Source of the DNA: Candidatus Brocadiia bacterium
Lineage (GTDB): Bacteria; Planctomycetota; Uabimicrobiia; Uabimicrobiales; JABWCH01
NCBI GenBank assembly: GCA_013359215.1
Contig: JABWCH010000083.1
Location: 1-42,116, forward strand
Length of the DNA: 42,116 nucleotides
Reading direction: 5' to 3'
Shown here: positions 1-8,389 of the stretch, in pieces
How positions within the stretch are numbered: the first letter of the stretch is position 1
Layout of the letters: every line of letters starts with the position of its first letter
Program-made: the position numbers and the translations under genes
Notes under the pieces: generated by a model
What the model was told of the DNA's origin: nothing
Database searches by the model: none
What the model saw: only the letters and a program-made list of their open reading frames with translations

Positions 1-70
1 AATGGTTTTGTATATTTCTTTTCATGATCTTCGTGTTTTTTACTTCGCGTTCTTCGTGTTAAAAATTTTA
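1..70. repeat. degenerate copy of the ATTCGT/CTTCGTG-type intergenic repeat
   Basis: The stretch contains three spaced CTTCGTG/CTTCGCG words followed by an A/T run. It resembles the better preserved intergenic repeats at 16049-16150, 20085-20160, 26519-26616 and 32161-32277. It is short and divergent, so membership in that family is tentative. Confidence 0.35.
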
Positions 71-94
71 GGACATAAACTTTTGAACATTTGC

Positions 95-154
95 CTAGCC
101 ATCTACATCTAATCCTAAAATTTGAATTTTTCCATAATAATCAGCAGTCAACAT
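95..154 (-). CDS. 19-codon ORF with a perfect Shine-Dalgarno; small peptide or truncated gene start
   Basis: An ATG at 154 is preceded, 5 bases upstream, by AGGAGG, the strongest ribosome-binding site in the window. The frame encodes MLTADYYGKIQILGLDVDG and ends at TAG (95-97). The mix of residues looks like an ordinary cytosolic protein start, so this may be the head of a gene cut by a stop codon, or a leader peptide. It sits directly downstream of the possible pseudoknot at 176-223. No function is recognised. Confidence 0.35.
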   Translation of the reverse strand: MLTADYYGKIQILGLDVDG

Positions 155-175
155 AAAACACCTCCTCTGTAAGGT

Positions 176-223
176 TACTCTGTAATAAATAAAATGAGGC
201 AAGCCGGTCAGAGTATCCGGCTT
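176..223 (-). promoter_or_regulatory. possible H-type RNA pseudoknot in the leader of the small ORF
   Basis: Read on the minus strand, AAGCCGG (223-217) and CCGGCTT (207-201) form a perfect 7-bp stem around a 9-base loop. Seven loop bases, TACTCTG (215-209), are perfectly complementary to CAGAGTA at 182-176, across an 18-base A/T-rich linker. The second pairing ends about 8 bases before the AGGAGG ribosome-binding site of the 95-154 ORF. This is the arrangement of translation-controlling pseudoknot riboswitches, but the sequence matches no class I know. It could instead be a simple terminator hairpin. Confidence 0.4.
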
Positions 224-279
224 TTCGGTGGCCTTTCCTAGCCTCTAAAACTTAAAAATTCTATCCAATTTTTTCTAAT

Positions 280-404
280 CTATCTGCCGTGTTTGCAAAG
301 TTGGTTTAAAGCCTTTGCAGTTTCTTGTATGCCTCGAATTTGAAGAGGTTTTATGGGTTTACAAACATGGCCTAGTTGGAAAAAAATTTCAATTATCTGA
401 CTGT
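280..404 (-). pseudogene. open fragment without start codon, possible gene tail
   Basis: Immediately after the WD40 gene's stop codon the minus strand stays open to TAG at 280-282. It encodes a plausible C-terminal tail containing the segment HVCKPIKPLQIRGIQETAKA. No start codon or ribosome-binding site belongs to it. It may be a remnant of a deleted gene; the short KPIKPL run is loosely like a receiver-domain end, but that is weak. Chance cannot be excluded. Confidence 0.2.
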
Positions 405-407
405 TTC

Positions 408-3215
408 CTACTCTTTTTTATTTAGAAAATCCATATATTCGACATAAGAAAATCCCAAACGCAATTCCCAAAAATGAATGCCTTTATCCAAATCGCCGGA
501 CACTAGGAGCTTTCCATTTGGAGTGAATGATACCCACTGCGTTCCCCATTTTGTGTTGGACTGGAATGAAATAACATTCTGCAAAGATTTGACATCCCAT
601 ATTTGAATAATTCCATCGAATCCTGCAGAGGCCAGGAGGTTTCCATCTATATTAAAAGCAACACTATTCACATATTTGGAATGGGCAGGAAGTTTAGCAA
701 AGGTATTCTTAGAATTTATATCCCATATCAAAATACCTTCATCAGAGCTGCCAGATGCCAAAAGATCACTGTTGTTTTTGAATGCCACACTATTTACGTA
801 CCCACGGTGTTGTTGTAATATTGCACAGGTTTTGCCAGAATCTATCTCCCAAAGCCGAATGCTACTGTCTTTACTGCCAGAAGCTAGAATTTTTCCATCC
901 GAACTAAATGCAACACTGGATATGTAGTCCGAATGACCTTCTAATGTTTTCAGATGCTTGTATGATTGAGAATCCCACAAGCGAACGCTGTTATCGTCTC
1001 CTCCAGAAGCCAGAATATCGCCGTTGTTGTTATAAGCCAATGCAAAAACATTGCCAGAATGACCTTCTAGTTCATAGAGCCTTTTTCCTAAGTTTACATC
1101 CCATATCTGAATTGCTTTAGATCCTCCAGAAGCTAGAATTTTTCCATCTGGGCTGAAGGCTAAACCTTGCACATCACATTTTATATAACCTTCAAGTTTC
1201 AAGAAATAATTTCTAGACTCTATATCGTACAAAAGTATATCTTTCCAAGAATTAGAAGCCAATGTTTTTCCATTTCGACTGAGCGCAAAACTTTGCCCAC
1301 GCACTGGGATTGTACTCTCAGTTCTGTCAGGAAGGAATTTCCACATTTCTACATTTCCATTTTTATCTGCCAAAGCAAAAAATATGGCATCAGAGCTAAA
1401 TGCAACACTATGAACAGGAGCGAAATAGTTTTCATGAGTGGCAAGGAGTTTATGAGAATTCACATCCCATATTTTTACTTTTTTGTCCAAACTTCCAGAA
1501 ATAATCCATTTTCCATCCAGGCTAAAAGCTATATTTGACAAAAAGTCAGAATGCCCTGCCAAGTCAGTTATAACTTCTTTGGAATTTATATCATACAAAC
1601 GAATAGCATTACTTAAAGTTTGAAACGCAACAAGTTTTCCATCTGGGCTAAATCTGATATTCCCAAAACCAGGAAAGGTAGCAACTTCTTTTTCTGAATA
1701 TACTTCCATTATTTTTATAATTCCATTCATCCCTCCCGATGCAAGCAATTTTCCATCTGGGCTAAAAACAACAGAATGGGAGCATCCATAGAAAATTTTG
1801 ATGATTTTTCCAGAAGCCATTTCTATCAAGCGGATTTTACTTTCTTTACTTAGAGAAGCAAGAAGTTTTCCATCAGGACTGAATGCTACGTGCAAAATTA
1901 CAGGATTCCCCAATTTCAATACACTTACCAAAGCATGCTCACGTTCGATATCTTCAACAGGATTACAAGCAAAAATTTTAATACTCTGGCCAGAATTCAC
2001 ATTCCACAATCGAATGGTTTTATCAAGGCTTCCAGAAGCCAAAGTTGTTCCATCAGGGCTGAATGCAATACTTGTCACAGCAGCAGTGTGGCCTTGAAGC
2101 AGCGTATCCTTTTTAAAGCTTATGTCGCATAATCGAATGGTTTTATCAAGGCTTCCAGAAGCCAAAATTTTTCCATCAGGGCTGAATGCAACACTTGTCA
2201 CAGCAGCATTGTGCCTACAATTTTTCCAAATTGGAAGTAAGTCTGGTTCACTATTAATTAAATGGACAGTTTTCCACCATTCTGCACTATCCTTTTTTAA
2301 AAGCCTTGGATAGTCTGCCACTGGCCCGCCATATCCTTCAAACCCAATTGCTCTGCATGCTGTCATCTTAGCCTCGAAGAATCGCTTTTCTGCGATCAAT
2401 GACTTTGCCTTTTCCAGAAATGCTTTACCTTGTTCGTGGTTTTTGGCGACCAAGGTTTCGTATGCTTTGATTTTTTGCAAGCCTTCGCTTTGCAGCCAGG
2501 CATATTCCCGATAAAGCTGGGAGAGCTTTTTCATCTGCTCAGTCAATGCAGTGGCATCCTGGGTTGGTTTTGATTGCAATGTGTCTATCCGCTTTTGGAC
2601 ATCTTCGGGAACATCGCTATGGCTTGCGAGTTCTGCTTTCCATTTTTTTTCTTGCTCTGCCACATATATTTTCATTGCATCTATAGCATTTTGGGAAGCA
2701 TGCATCGGCAAAATCCCCAGGCATCGGGCTGCTTCGTGTCGAATTTCGTTGCTCTTGTTGGTATCAGCCAGAATCTTTGCCACAGGTTCGACAATGGTAT
2801 GAAATTCAGATACCTGAGAGCCATAAAGATCGGCCATTTCAGCGAGTACTTTAATCGCGGCAAGTTGATCTCGGTCATTCTGGATAAGTCGGGCAATCTC
2901 TACGACTTTATTTTTTTCTTCGATAGGCTTTGTTTCCAAAGGCTCTGTATCAATCAAAGCAAGGGCTGCCCCAAGCGCAGCCCTTGTCTTCTTGTCTTTA
3001 GCTTTTTTCAATGCCTCACGCAATGCGGGCAAGGCATGTTTGGCTTTTTCTCCCATTTCTCCTAGAGTGTTGGCAGCCTGGAGAATTTTTTCCTGACTAC
3101 TGCTCTGCAAATCCGCAGCCAAGGCATCAATTCCAGCGTCTTCTTGGCTGGAAAGAAAAATTTGAAACACGGATGATAGACACACAATAAAAATAAAAAA
3201 CTTCTTTGCAATCAT
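408..3215 (-). CDS. exported HEAT-WD40 protein (14 WD40 repeats)
   Basis: The 935-aa product is a predicted exported scaffold or interaction protein. Residues 1-23 form a signal peptide. About 25-170 is a HEAT-like helical unit, and about 180-290 is charged helical linker with a TPR-like segment. From about 335 to the end there are 14 WD40 repeats, recognisable by VAFSPDGKxLASGS followed by IxIWD, which would make two seven-bladed propellers. A GGGAG ribosome-binding site lies 7 bases before the ATG. The first ~65 mature residues resemble the N-terminus of the neighbouring caspase (3409-4830): the same LGxKAxHA core and a terminal xxID. That suggests the two work together. WD40 propellers bind proteins; a partner or ligand cannot be named from sequence. 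Confidence 0.93.
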   Translation of the reverse strand: MIAKKFFIFIVCLSSVFQIFLSSQEDAGIDALAADLQSSSQEKILQAANTLGEMGEKAKHALPALREALKKAKDKKTRAALGAALALIDTEPLETKPIEEKNKVVEIARLIQNDRDQLAAIKVLAEMADLYGSQVSEFHTIVEPVAKILADTNKSNEIRHEAARCLGILPMHASQNAIDAMKIYVAEQEKKWKAELASHSDVPEDVQKRIDTLQSKPTQDATALTEQMKKLSQLYREYAWLQSEGLQKIKAYETLVAKNHEQGKAFLEKAKSLIAEKRFFEAKMTACRAIGFEGYGGPVADYPRLLKKDSAEWWKTVHLINSEPDLLPIWKNCRHNAAVTSVAFSPDGKILASGSLDKTIRLCDISFKKDTLLQGHTAAVTSIAFSPDGTTLASGSLDKTIRLWNVNSGQSIKIFACNPVEDIEREHALVSVLKLGNPVILHVAFSPDGKLLASLSKESKIRLIEMASGKIIKIFYGCSHSVVFSPDGKLLASGGMNGIIKIMEVYSEKEVATFPGFGNIRFSPDGKLVAFQTLSNAIRLYDINSKEVITDLAGHSDFLSNIAFSLDGKWIISGSLDKKVKIWDVNSHKLLATHENYFAPVHSVAFSSDAIFFALADKNGNVEMWKFLPDRTESTIPVRGQSFALSRNGKTLASNSWKDILLYDIESRNYFLKLEGYIKCDVQGLAFSPDGKILASGGSKAIQIWDVNLGKRLYELEGHSGNVFALAYNNNGDILASGGDDNSVRLWDSQSYKHLKTLEGHSDYISSVAFSSDGKILASGSKDSSIRLWEIDSGKTCAILQQHRGYVNSVAFKNNSDLLASGSSDEGILIWDINSKNTFAKLPAHSKYVNSVAFNIDGNLLASAGFDGIIQIWDVKSLQNVISFQSNTKWGTQWVSFTPNGKLLVSGDLDKGIHFWELRLGFSYVEYMDFLNKKE

Positions 3216-3247
3216 GCTGCTTCTCCCAACTATATGAACTTTCCTAA

Positions 3248-3400
3248 GAGCCTATCCGAAAAATCCTTTTGGCTGCAAATTTCGATGCATCTCGGATAGC
3301 TTCGTCGAAAGTGACAAAATTGTCCTCAGAGTAGCTACGGCACAAAAGCGGCAAAAGCCACAAAAACGATGGCAATCCTCATCCATACAAAGAATGAAAA
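3248..3400. other. intergenic stretch with an 8-bp inverted repeat, possible mobile-element relic
   Basis: Between the WD40 and caspase genes, CTATCCGA (3252-3259) and TCGGATAG (3292-3299) form an inverted repeat. The rest is non-coding and of different texture from the flanking genes. The segment starting GAGCCTATCCGAAAAA looks like an insertion-element edge, but no second end or transposase is visible. Confidence 0.2.
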
Positions 3401-3408
3401 TGCGTTTA

Positions 3409-4830
3409 TTATTCTTTGTCAGAATCATAAAGCAATTGTAAAATATGGGCAATAGAGCTTCTAGTCAGGTCTGCCTGGACTTCCTGGGGTTGTTCTGTGA
3501 TGAATTTTTGCAGGGCGTAGCAAGCAGACTCTCTCAGTTCGGAATAGGTCTTCCCTGATAAATAAAGTGGTGCTATGAGTTTGGGATTGAGGACTTTGTA
3601 GGCTGGAAAGAAAACGAAATCCCCATCGCCTAGCCCCAGGCTGGTGTACCGTGGGACTTGCCTTGCATCTTTCATTTCATTAACAAGCGAGAAATTCAAG
3701 TAATAGCCAAGATCGGAGGCAAGCTGTCGGCCATCGGGTCTGCCTGTCAAACCTTGAAGTGCCTGGAGCAAAACAGTAGTAAAAGGAGAATGGCCTTGAG
3801 CCACAGGAGTGGAATATCTTTGAGATTCAAGAAGCTGGTCGGCAACGGTTTCTTTTCCAGTACCTGATGTAATAACCTGAAAAGCCCTTTGCCTGAAGAC
3901 TCTGCTCAGATTGTCTCCTTCGTGTCCTATCTCTTCTGGTTCGCCTAGAATGCCTACAATTCTGTGTGCCTCATGGATCTGATCCAATAAAGATCCGCTA
4001 AAACAACAATCCAGGATTATTAAACTATGGTGGGCATCGCAATTCCGAATTCTTTGCACAAGTTCCAGAAGTGGCAGACATGTACTCTGATCTTTTGGGT
4101 CTGCATCCGCAGGGAAAAGATAGTTTTTTATGCCATGACCAGCATAAAAAAAGAAGAGAGCGTCTTTTTTTCCTGTTTTTTTCATCAATTCTTCCAGCTT
4201 TTGTAAGATAACGCTATGTTGTACTTTTTCCCAATGCTCAATATGTACATTCTTGGGAAAAAGCATATCGGGAATTGTATCTACAACAAGGGTCACTTCT
4301 TCAAATCCATATCGGTTTGCCAAAACATAAGCAACTTCAGCAGCATCGAAATTGGGGCCGCTTAAGAGAGGTGCATTGTCGTATTTATTGATTCCAATAA
4401 GCAGAGCGTGCCGTTTTTGATAGGCAAGCGGCGATTCTGGAAAATCAGCACTGTATCCTAAGACCTGAAATGTTTCAGAAGTTTGCGAAAGAGATGCATT
4501 TCCCGATATATCAGGAGCATGTCTAACAAAGTTCTGTCTTCTCCTTAAAGCACTTATAAGCGATGCAATGCTACTATTGTCTATTTGCATAATCGCAGAG
4601 ATAATAGCCGCTTGAAGCTTTGTATTTTTCTCTATGGCAAGAGATGAAGTCAATACGTTTACAGCATGCTCTGCTTTTTTTCCTAGTTTTTCTAATTGAT
4701 GCACAGCTTCCAGCTTCTCGGAATCTGTACCTGTTTTCAACAAATCTACCAGATTTTCTACATTCGTTTTTTCCTGAGAGTAAGCATATAGAATAGCAAA
4801 AAAAAGGAAAAAAAAGGCTTTCATTATCAT
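3409..4830 (-). CDS. exported caspase-like (peptidase C14) protein with HEAT-like N-terminus
   Basis: This is a predicted clan CD cysteine peptidase of 473 aa. A signal peptide (about 1-18) is followed by a HEAT-like unit (about 20-85), a linker, and a caspase domain from about 140 starting RHALLIGINKYDNAP. The catalytic pair is visible: His232 in FYAGHG and Cys276 in LDCCFSG. The region after the Cys includes a conserved-looking ITSGTGKETVADQ loop. The frame is also open to a GTG three codons upstream; the ATG at 4830 is preferred. It lies 193 bases upstream of the WD40 gene on the same strand and shares its N-terminal helical unit. Orthocaspases usually cleave after basic residues, but specificity cannot be read here. 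An exported caspase is unusual. Confidence 0.9.
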   Translation of the reverse strand: MIMKAFFFLFFAILYAYSQEKTNVENLVDLLKTGTDSEKLEAVHQLEKLGKKAEHAVNVLTSSLAIEKNTKLQAAIISAIMQIDNSSIASLISALRRRQNFVRHAPDISGNASLSQTSETFQVLGYSADFPESPLAYQKRHALLIGINKYDNAPLLSGPNFDAAEVAYVLANRYGFEEVTLVVDTIPDMLFPKNVHIEHWEKVQHSVILQKLEELMKKTGKKDALFFFYAGHGIKNYLFPADADPKDQSTCLPLLELVQRIRNCDAHHSLIILDCCFSGSLLDQIHEAHRIVGILGEPEEIGHEGDNLSRVFRQRAFQVITSGTGKETVADQLLESQRYSTPVAQGHSPFTTVLLQALQGLTGRPDGRQLASDLGYYLNFSLVNEMKDARQVPRYTSLGLGDGDFVFFPAYKVLNPKLIAPLYLSGKTYSELRESACYALQKFITEQPQEVQADLTRSSIAHILQLLYDSDKE

Positions 4831-4923
4831 ACTTAGCACTTTCTTTAAAAAAATCTTAGATACGTAAAAGGAAAACTAAGGTGCAAATTGCTATAAGACA
4901 ATTATTTGAGATCCAGCCTCCGC

Positions 4924-5622
4924 TTATTTATTGAATTCTGGAAGCTGCAATTCCTTTAGCATAGTTTTTGTGATCTCTTCGCCGCCACTCAGGTTTGTCA
5001 TGATGCTGCTTACCGTATAAATAGGCCCCCAGGGTATCCCCCACCATCCTAACAAAAAAGACATAAGAGTATAGCGGATGGACTTCATGAAAGTATTTTG
5101 TCCAGGCAGAATGAAATAGACGGGGCTTTTAAGCTTTGCTGTTACAAAGATGCAAGACATACAATAGGGGAAAACAACAAATTTAGCATTGTTTTGGATA
5201 GCTTCACAAAAACTCTTCCATTCCATTTTGGCAGGCAAGTTGGCTATAGCAAATTGAGGAGGCAACACTACCTCAACTTCTGTAGAATTTCCAAGATTGG
5301 TAAAAGCAATATTGTTTTTAAGATATTCCATAAAAGCACTCCACTCCAGCCTCTCAGAAGTAGGTTTGCTTTTAGTATATTTCATTCGCAAACTATGAAT
5401 CCATGTCTTTATTGTAAGAAATAAGCTCCAGAGAAATCCTGATACAATAAAGCAAGACAAAGAAACAAGACAAGCAAGAGGCAAACCAGGCTTCTTGGGA
5501 AAAATTGGATAAAAATAAACAACTGCACCAGCACTTAAAGATAGCACTAAAAGGATAAGAAGTGGAATATATTCTTTTTGTACTTTGCCACAAGAAACGA
5601 AAATAACAGGTGATTTTATCAT
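4924..5622 (-). CDS. membrane protein of unknown function
   Basis: The 232-aa product has two N-terminal hydrophobic segments (about 18-36 and 46-72), a soluble segment of about 110 residues, and a hydrophobic stretch near 165-205 with a GWWGIPWGPIYT motif. This suggests a small inner-membrane protein with one cytosolic or periplasmic domain. A GGGG stretch lies upstream of the ATG. It sits between the caspase gene and the zinc-ribbon membrane protein, same strand, with gaps of about 90 bases. I do not recognise the family. Confidence 0.7.
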   Translation of the reverse strand: MIKSPVIFVSCGKVQKEYIPLLILLVLSLSAGAVVYFYPIFPKKPGLPLACLVSLSCFIVSGFLWSLFLTIKTWIHSLRMKYTKSKPTSERLEWSAFMEYLKNNIAFTNLGNSTEVEVVLPPQFAIANLPAKMEWKSFCEAIQNNAKFVVFPYCMSCIFVTAKLKSPVYFILPGQNTFMKSIRYTLMSFLLGWWGIPWGPIYTVSSIMTNLSGGEEITKTMLKELQLPEFNK

Positions 5623-5713
5623 AAAAGCCCCATAAATAATTTGAGAATATCATAGTTTTATCAAATCAAGGAAAAATCTGGAAATAAACATTTTATAATG
5701 CAATAAATTGCTA

Positions 5714-6097
5714 TTATTTTTTCCCAAGGGATTTCCCTGCTGATCGACCAGAAAAATATTTCATCATGATATAATTTTTTGTGGTTATGTATAGCAACAA
5801 AAAGCATAGAATCCAGGGGATTCCTATCATCATAAGAGATGAAAATACATTTTTATTTTCTTGTATGATTACCCACATTATCCAGGAAAGACCTCCTAAA
5901 AAAGGCCCAAACATAAGCCAGATCCCTATCACTACAATCCCAGAAGAGCTAGATAGTGCTTTATTCGACAGCCAATGTTTGCTATAGGTATCAGCAATAA
6001 TCCCTAAAGGATTTCCACAATTTTTACAAATAGTAGCCATAGCACTTTGTTTTTGTAAACAATGATTACAAACAATTTCCTTTTTATTTTTTTTCAT
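5714..6097 (-). CDS. small zinc-ribbon membrane protein
   Basis: The 127-aa product starts at the ATG at 6097, which has GGAG 8 bases upstream. The frame is open further upstream but that part has no ribosome-binding site. Cys10, Cys13, Cys24 and Cys27 form a C-x2-C...C-x2-C zinc ribbon. Two hydrophobic segments follow (about 53-78 and 86-105) and the tail is basic. The layout is common for small membrane proteins of unknown role. It resembles the neighbouring 232-aa protein in ending with a membrane region, and the two may be co-transcribed. Confidence 0.75.
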   Translation of the reverse strand: MKKNKKEIVCNHCLQKQSAMATICKNCGNPLGIIADTYSKHWLSNKALSSSSGIVVIGIWLMFGPFLGGLSWIMWVIIQENKNVFSSLMMIGIPWILCFLLLYITTKNYIMMKYFSGRSAGKSLGKK

Positions 6098-6167
6098 ATT
6101 CTTACTCCATTGAGTTAAATCTGTATGCAACGTAAACAAGGTACCATTACCCATATCGGTGTCACGT

Positions 6168-6190
6168 CCCTGATCAACTAGCAATCAGGG
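6168..6190. other. 7-bp hairpin upstream of the zinc-ribbon gene
   Basis: CCCTGAT and ATCAGGG pair perfectly around a 9-base loop. No T-run follows on either strand, so a terminator is not supported. It lies 70 bases upstream of the zinc-ribbon gene start and could be an operator or a relic. Confidence 0.3.
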
Positions 6191-6274
6191 TTATATTGCA
6201 ACGCTATCCAAAGTTCACTTACAAGCTTGTGGAATATAGGTTGTGCTTAATTTCTTGAAATGAACATTGTCAAA

Positions 6275-6518
6275 TTAGTTGGTTAAAGGATCTGCCAGGA
6301 AATCATTTTTAGCAGACTTGAAAGCACCATATCCAAAATCAGTCTGATCTTTTGCCTGGGTGTCTCTTCTGCCTTCTACATGTCCATCCAGGAACAAGAA
6401 GTTTACGAACTGACCATTTTCATGGTTGTCGAAATCTTGGAAATCATCAGATTTTGATTAGGTATCTCCTTTTTTGGTGGGAACATAGAGCCACGCCTTT
6501 GCAATGTCTTTGTGGACA
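6275..6518 (-). pseudogene. broken tandem copy of the pseudopilin C-terminus
   Basis: The minus strand from about 6449 to TAA at 6275-6277 encodes DDFQDFDNHENGQFVNFLF, then a DGHVE motif, and ends NDFLADPLTN. The intact gene at 6519-7127 has DDWQDTPNHENGQLVHFLF, DGHVE and NDCLADPLTN at its C-terminus, so the two are clearly paralogous. Upstream in the same frame, DVHKDIAKAWLYVPT reads back to the intact gene's stop codon but contains an in-frame TAA (6459-6461). There is no start, no N-terminal helix and no ribosome-binding site. It is best explained as a second DUF1559-type pseudopilin gene whose 5' part was lost, perhaps by unequal recombination. Confidence 0.8.
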
Positions 6519-7127
6519 TCAGTTTGTTAATGGGTCTGCCAGGCAATCATTTTTTTTCGATTTAAAGAGTTCATAATCATTGCCTTTTGCCTGTGAGTCT
6601 CGAAGAGACTCTACATGCCCGTCTATGAAAAGGAAATGAACCAATTGCCCATTTTCGTGGTTTGGCGTATCTTGCCAATCATCCGAGGCAATCGGAGTCA
6701 GGCATTGATTTTTACCTGCCCAATTTTTAAAAATTCCTGGGTATTTATCTTGGTTTAAGTTTTTTCTTCCAGCATAGCTTATATGATTTTTTTTATCGCC
6801 TTCAAAAATTGTTTCTATAATATCAGGATCATCGCCATAATGATCTGCTGTAGAGGGGCAAAGATAGGATTGTGGTTCTAACAGAAGCTTTACTTTATAA
6901 AGACTAGAGATAAATCCAGCACCGTTGGTTTGAGGATAGAGTATATCTTTGCCATAGTCTTTTTTATATAGATTCATACATTGGGAAATATGAAGCAAAT
7001 TGATTTTACATTGCATTCTATTCGATTTTTCTTTGATTGAAATCAAGATTGGAGAAAACATTGCAAGCAATAAAATCAATACAACAATCAATACAAACAA
7101 TTCAATTAAAGCAAAGCCTTTTTTCAT
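6519..7127 (-). CDS. type IV pilin-like pseudopilin, DUF1559 type
   Basis: The 202-aa product has a classic prepilin leader, MKKG|FALIEL, with the conserved Glu at position +5 of the mature protein, followed by a hydrophobic helix to about residue 28. Near the C-terminus is NHENG...FIDGHV, the variant H-x-DG motif of planctomycete pseudopilins (here 11 rather than 9 residues separate the His and DG). These proteins are numerous in Planctomycetes and their roles are largely unknown. A GGGAAG ribosome-binding site precedes the ATG, which follows the FGE-like gene's stop codon by 10 bases, so it is likely the last intact gene of that operon. Confidence 0.88.
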   Translation of the reverse strand: MKKGFALIELFVLIVVLILLLAMFSPILISIKEKSNRMQCKINLLHISQCMNLYKKDYGKDILYPQTNGAGFISSLYKVKLLLEPQSYLCPSTADHYGDDPDIIETIFEGDKKNHISYAGRKNLNQDKYPGIFKNWAGKNQCLTPIASDDWQDTPNHENGQLVHFLFIDGHVESLRDSQAKGNDYELFKSKKNDCLADPLTN

Positions 7128-7137
7128 TTTCTTCCCT

Positions 7138-8388
7138 TTATTGGATATTTTTTACAACGCGAAACCCAATATAATCTTCACTAAATTGGGGATAGTTGGC
7201 AAAACGTCTTGCTGATCTGCAATCTTCTGCATCGTCGCTCCAGCTACCTCCTCGAATGACGCGGTAGAATCCGTGTTGACAAACAGGATCAAAGGCATTG
7301 TCTTCGCGATAGGATGAAATTCCTTTGTAATCCAAACACCATTCCCATACATTTCCTAGCATATCATATAACCCAAAGGCATTAGGCTGCTTTTTCCCTA
7401 CAGGATGAGTTCCTGCACGATCATGGGGATATTGTTTTTCATTCCATTGTGAGCTGCCCGCTGCTTCTGGATAAGATACTCCACTATTGCCTCCATACCA
7501 TGCTATTTGATCTAGCCCAGGAGAATTTTTTTTGCCCAAAATTGCGAAATCGCCTTTATAGCTCATGCCGTATACTCCTGCTCTGCAAGCATATTCCCAT
7601 TGCGCCTCTGTTGGCAAGTCTAATTCAGGATGAAAAAACTTAGCTGCAAGCCAGGAAATTTTTTCAACAGGAGCGTCTGTGCCTGCTTGTTTAAAGCATA
7701 CAGAATCCCAAAAAGATTTTCCCATAGAAGCCCATTGTTTTTGGGTTATTTCATATTTTCCTATATAGTATGGTTTTGTAATCAACACTCTATGCCTTAT
7801 TTCATCCTTATCTCTTATTTTTTCTTCTTCTGGTGATCCCATCCAAAATCTGCCAGGAGGTATCAATCGCATTTCGATTGTATCGATTGTTTTATCTAAC
7901 TCTAAGCCATTTTTTTTTGCATATTCTTTTTGGTAGGCTTTTGCATATTGGATTTGTTCCTCTACAGAAAGAGTACACCAATATTCGGAAGACATGTCCA
8001 ATACCCATTTCCCTTCTTTTGTCATGTATTTGCAATGATCCCATATTTCTAATGGTATAGATTCTAGCTCATGTCTGTTTTCTTGTCTAAAAGTCCTTTT
8101 TGGGTATGCTATTTCTTTATTATTTAAATATGGTAAAAATTTATAAAAGATAAAACATAACGAGGTAAAAAGCAAAATATAGAAAACTTTGGATAATCCT
8201 TTTGCTTGTTTTTTTCTGGATTTAACTTTTACTAAAGTATTGCATTCGGGGCATCGAATGAATCTTTTATCGGGCGTATCAGGAATGGCTAATATGTTTC
8301 GGCATTTTTTACAGATTAGCTGGGGCGGTTCTTTGGCAAATGTTTTTTTTATATCTGGCATTCTTTTTTTTAAAACCTGTGGTTTCAT
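7138..8388 (-). CDS. zinc-ribbon, membrane-anchored FGE-like (SUMF1-fold) protein
   Basis: The 416-aa product has an N-terminal zinc ribbon (Cys26, Cys29, Cys46, Cys49), a transmembrane helix (about 67-86), and from about residue 185 an FGE-sulfatase domain. Family signatures are IPPGRFWMGSPEEE, LPTEAQWEYACRAG, NAFGLYDMLGNVWEW and RGGSW...IGFRVV. The paired active-site cysteines of true formylglycine-generating enzymes after the RGGS segment are absent, so a binding or scaffolding role is more likely than oxidation. The start chosen is the ATG one base after the CHAT gene's stop codon, with GGAG 9 bases upstream, implying translational coupling. The frame is open 27 codons further into the CHAT gene. 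Confidence 0.88.
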   Translation of the reverse strand: MKPQVLKKRMPDIKKTFAKEPPQLICKKCRNILAIPDTPDKRFIRCPECNTLVKVKSRKKQAKGLSKVFYILLFTSLCFIFYKFLPYLNNKEIAYPKRTFRQENRHELESIPLEIWDHCKYMTKEGKWVLDMSSEYWCTLSVEEQIQYAKAYQKEYAKKNGLELDKTIDTIEMRLIPPGRFWMGSPEEEKIRDKDEIRHRVLITKPYYIGKYEITQKQWASMGKSFWDSVCFKQAGTDAPVEKISWLAAKFFHPELDLPTEAQWEYACRAGVYGMSYKGDFAILGKKNSPGLDQIAWYGGNSGVSYPEAAGSSQWNEKQYPHDRAGTHPVGKKQPNAFGLYDMLGNVWEWCLDYKGISSYREDNAFDPVCQHGFYRVIRGGSWSDDAEDCRSARRFANYPQFSEDYIGFRVVKNIQ

Positions 8389-8389
8389 G

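Noticed and set aside
3252..3452. 66-codon minus-strand ORF overlapping the caspase gene end
   Set aside because: It overlaps the caspase coding end in another frame and then runs through the intergenic inverted repeat. No ribosome-binding site supports it.
6168..6190. Terminator upstream of the zinc-ribbon gene
   Set aside because: The hairpin is perfect but no T-run follows on either strand.
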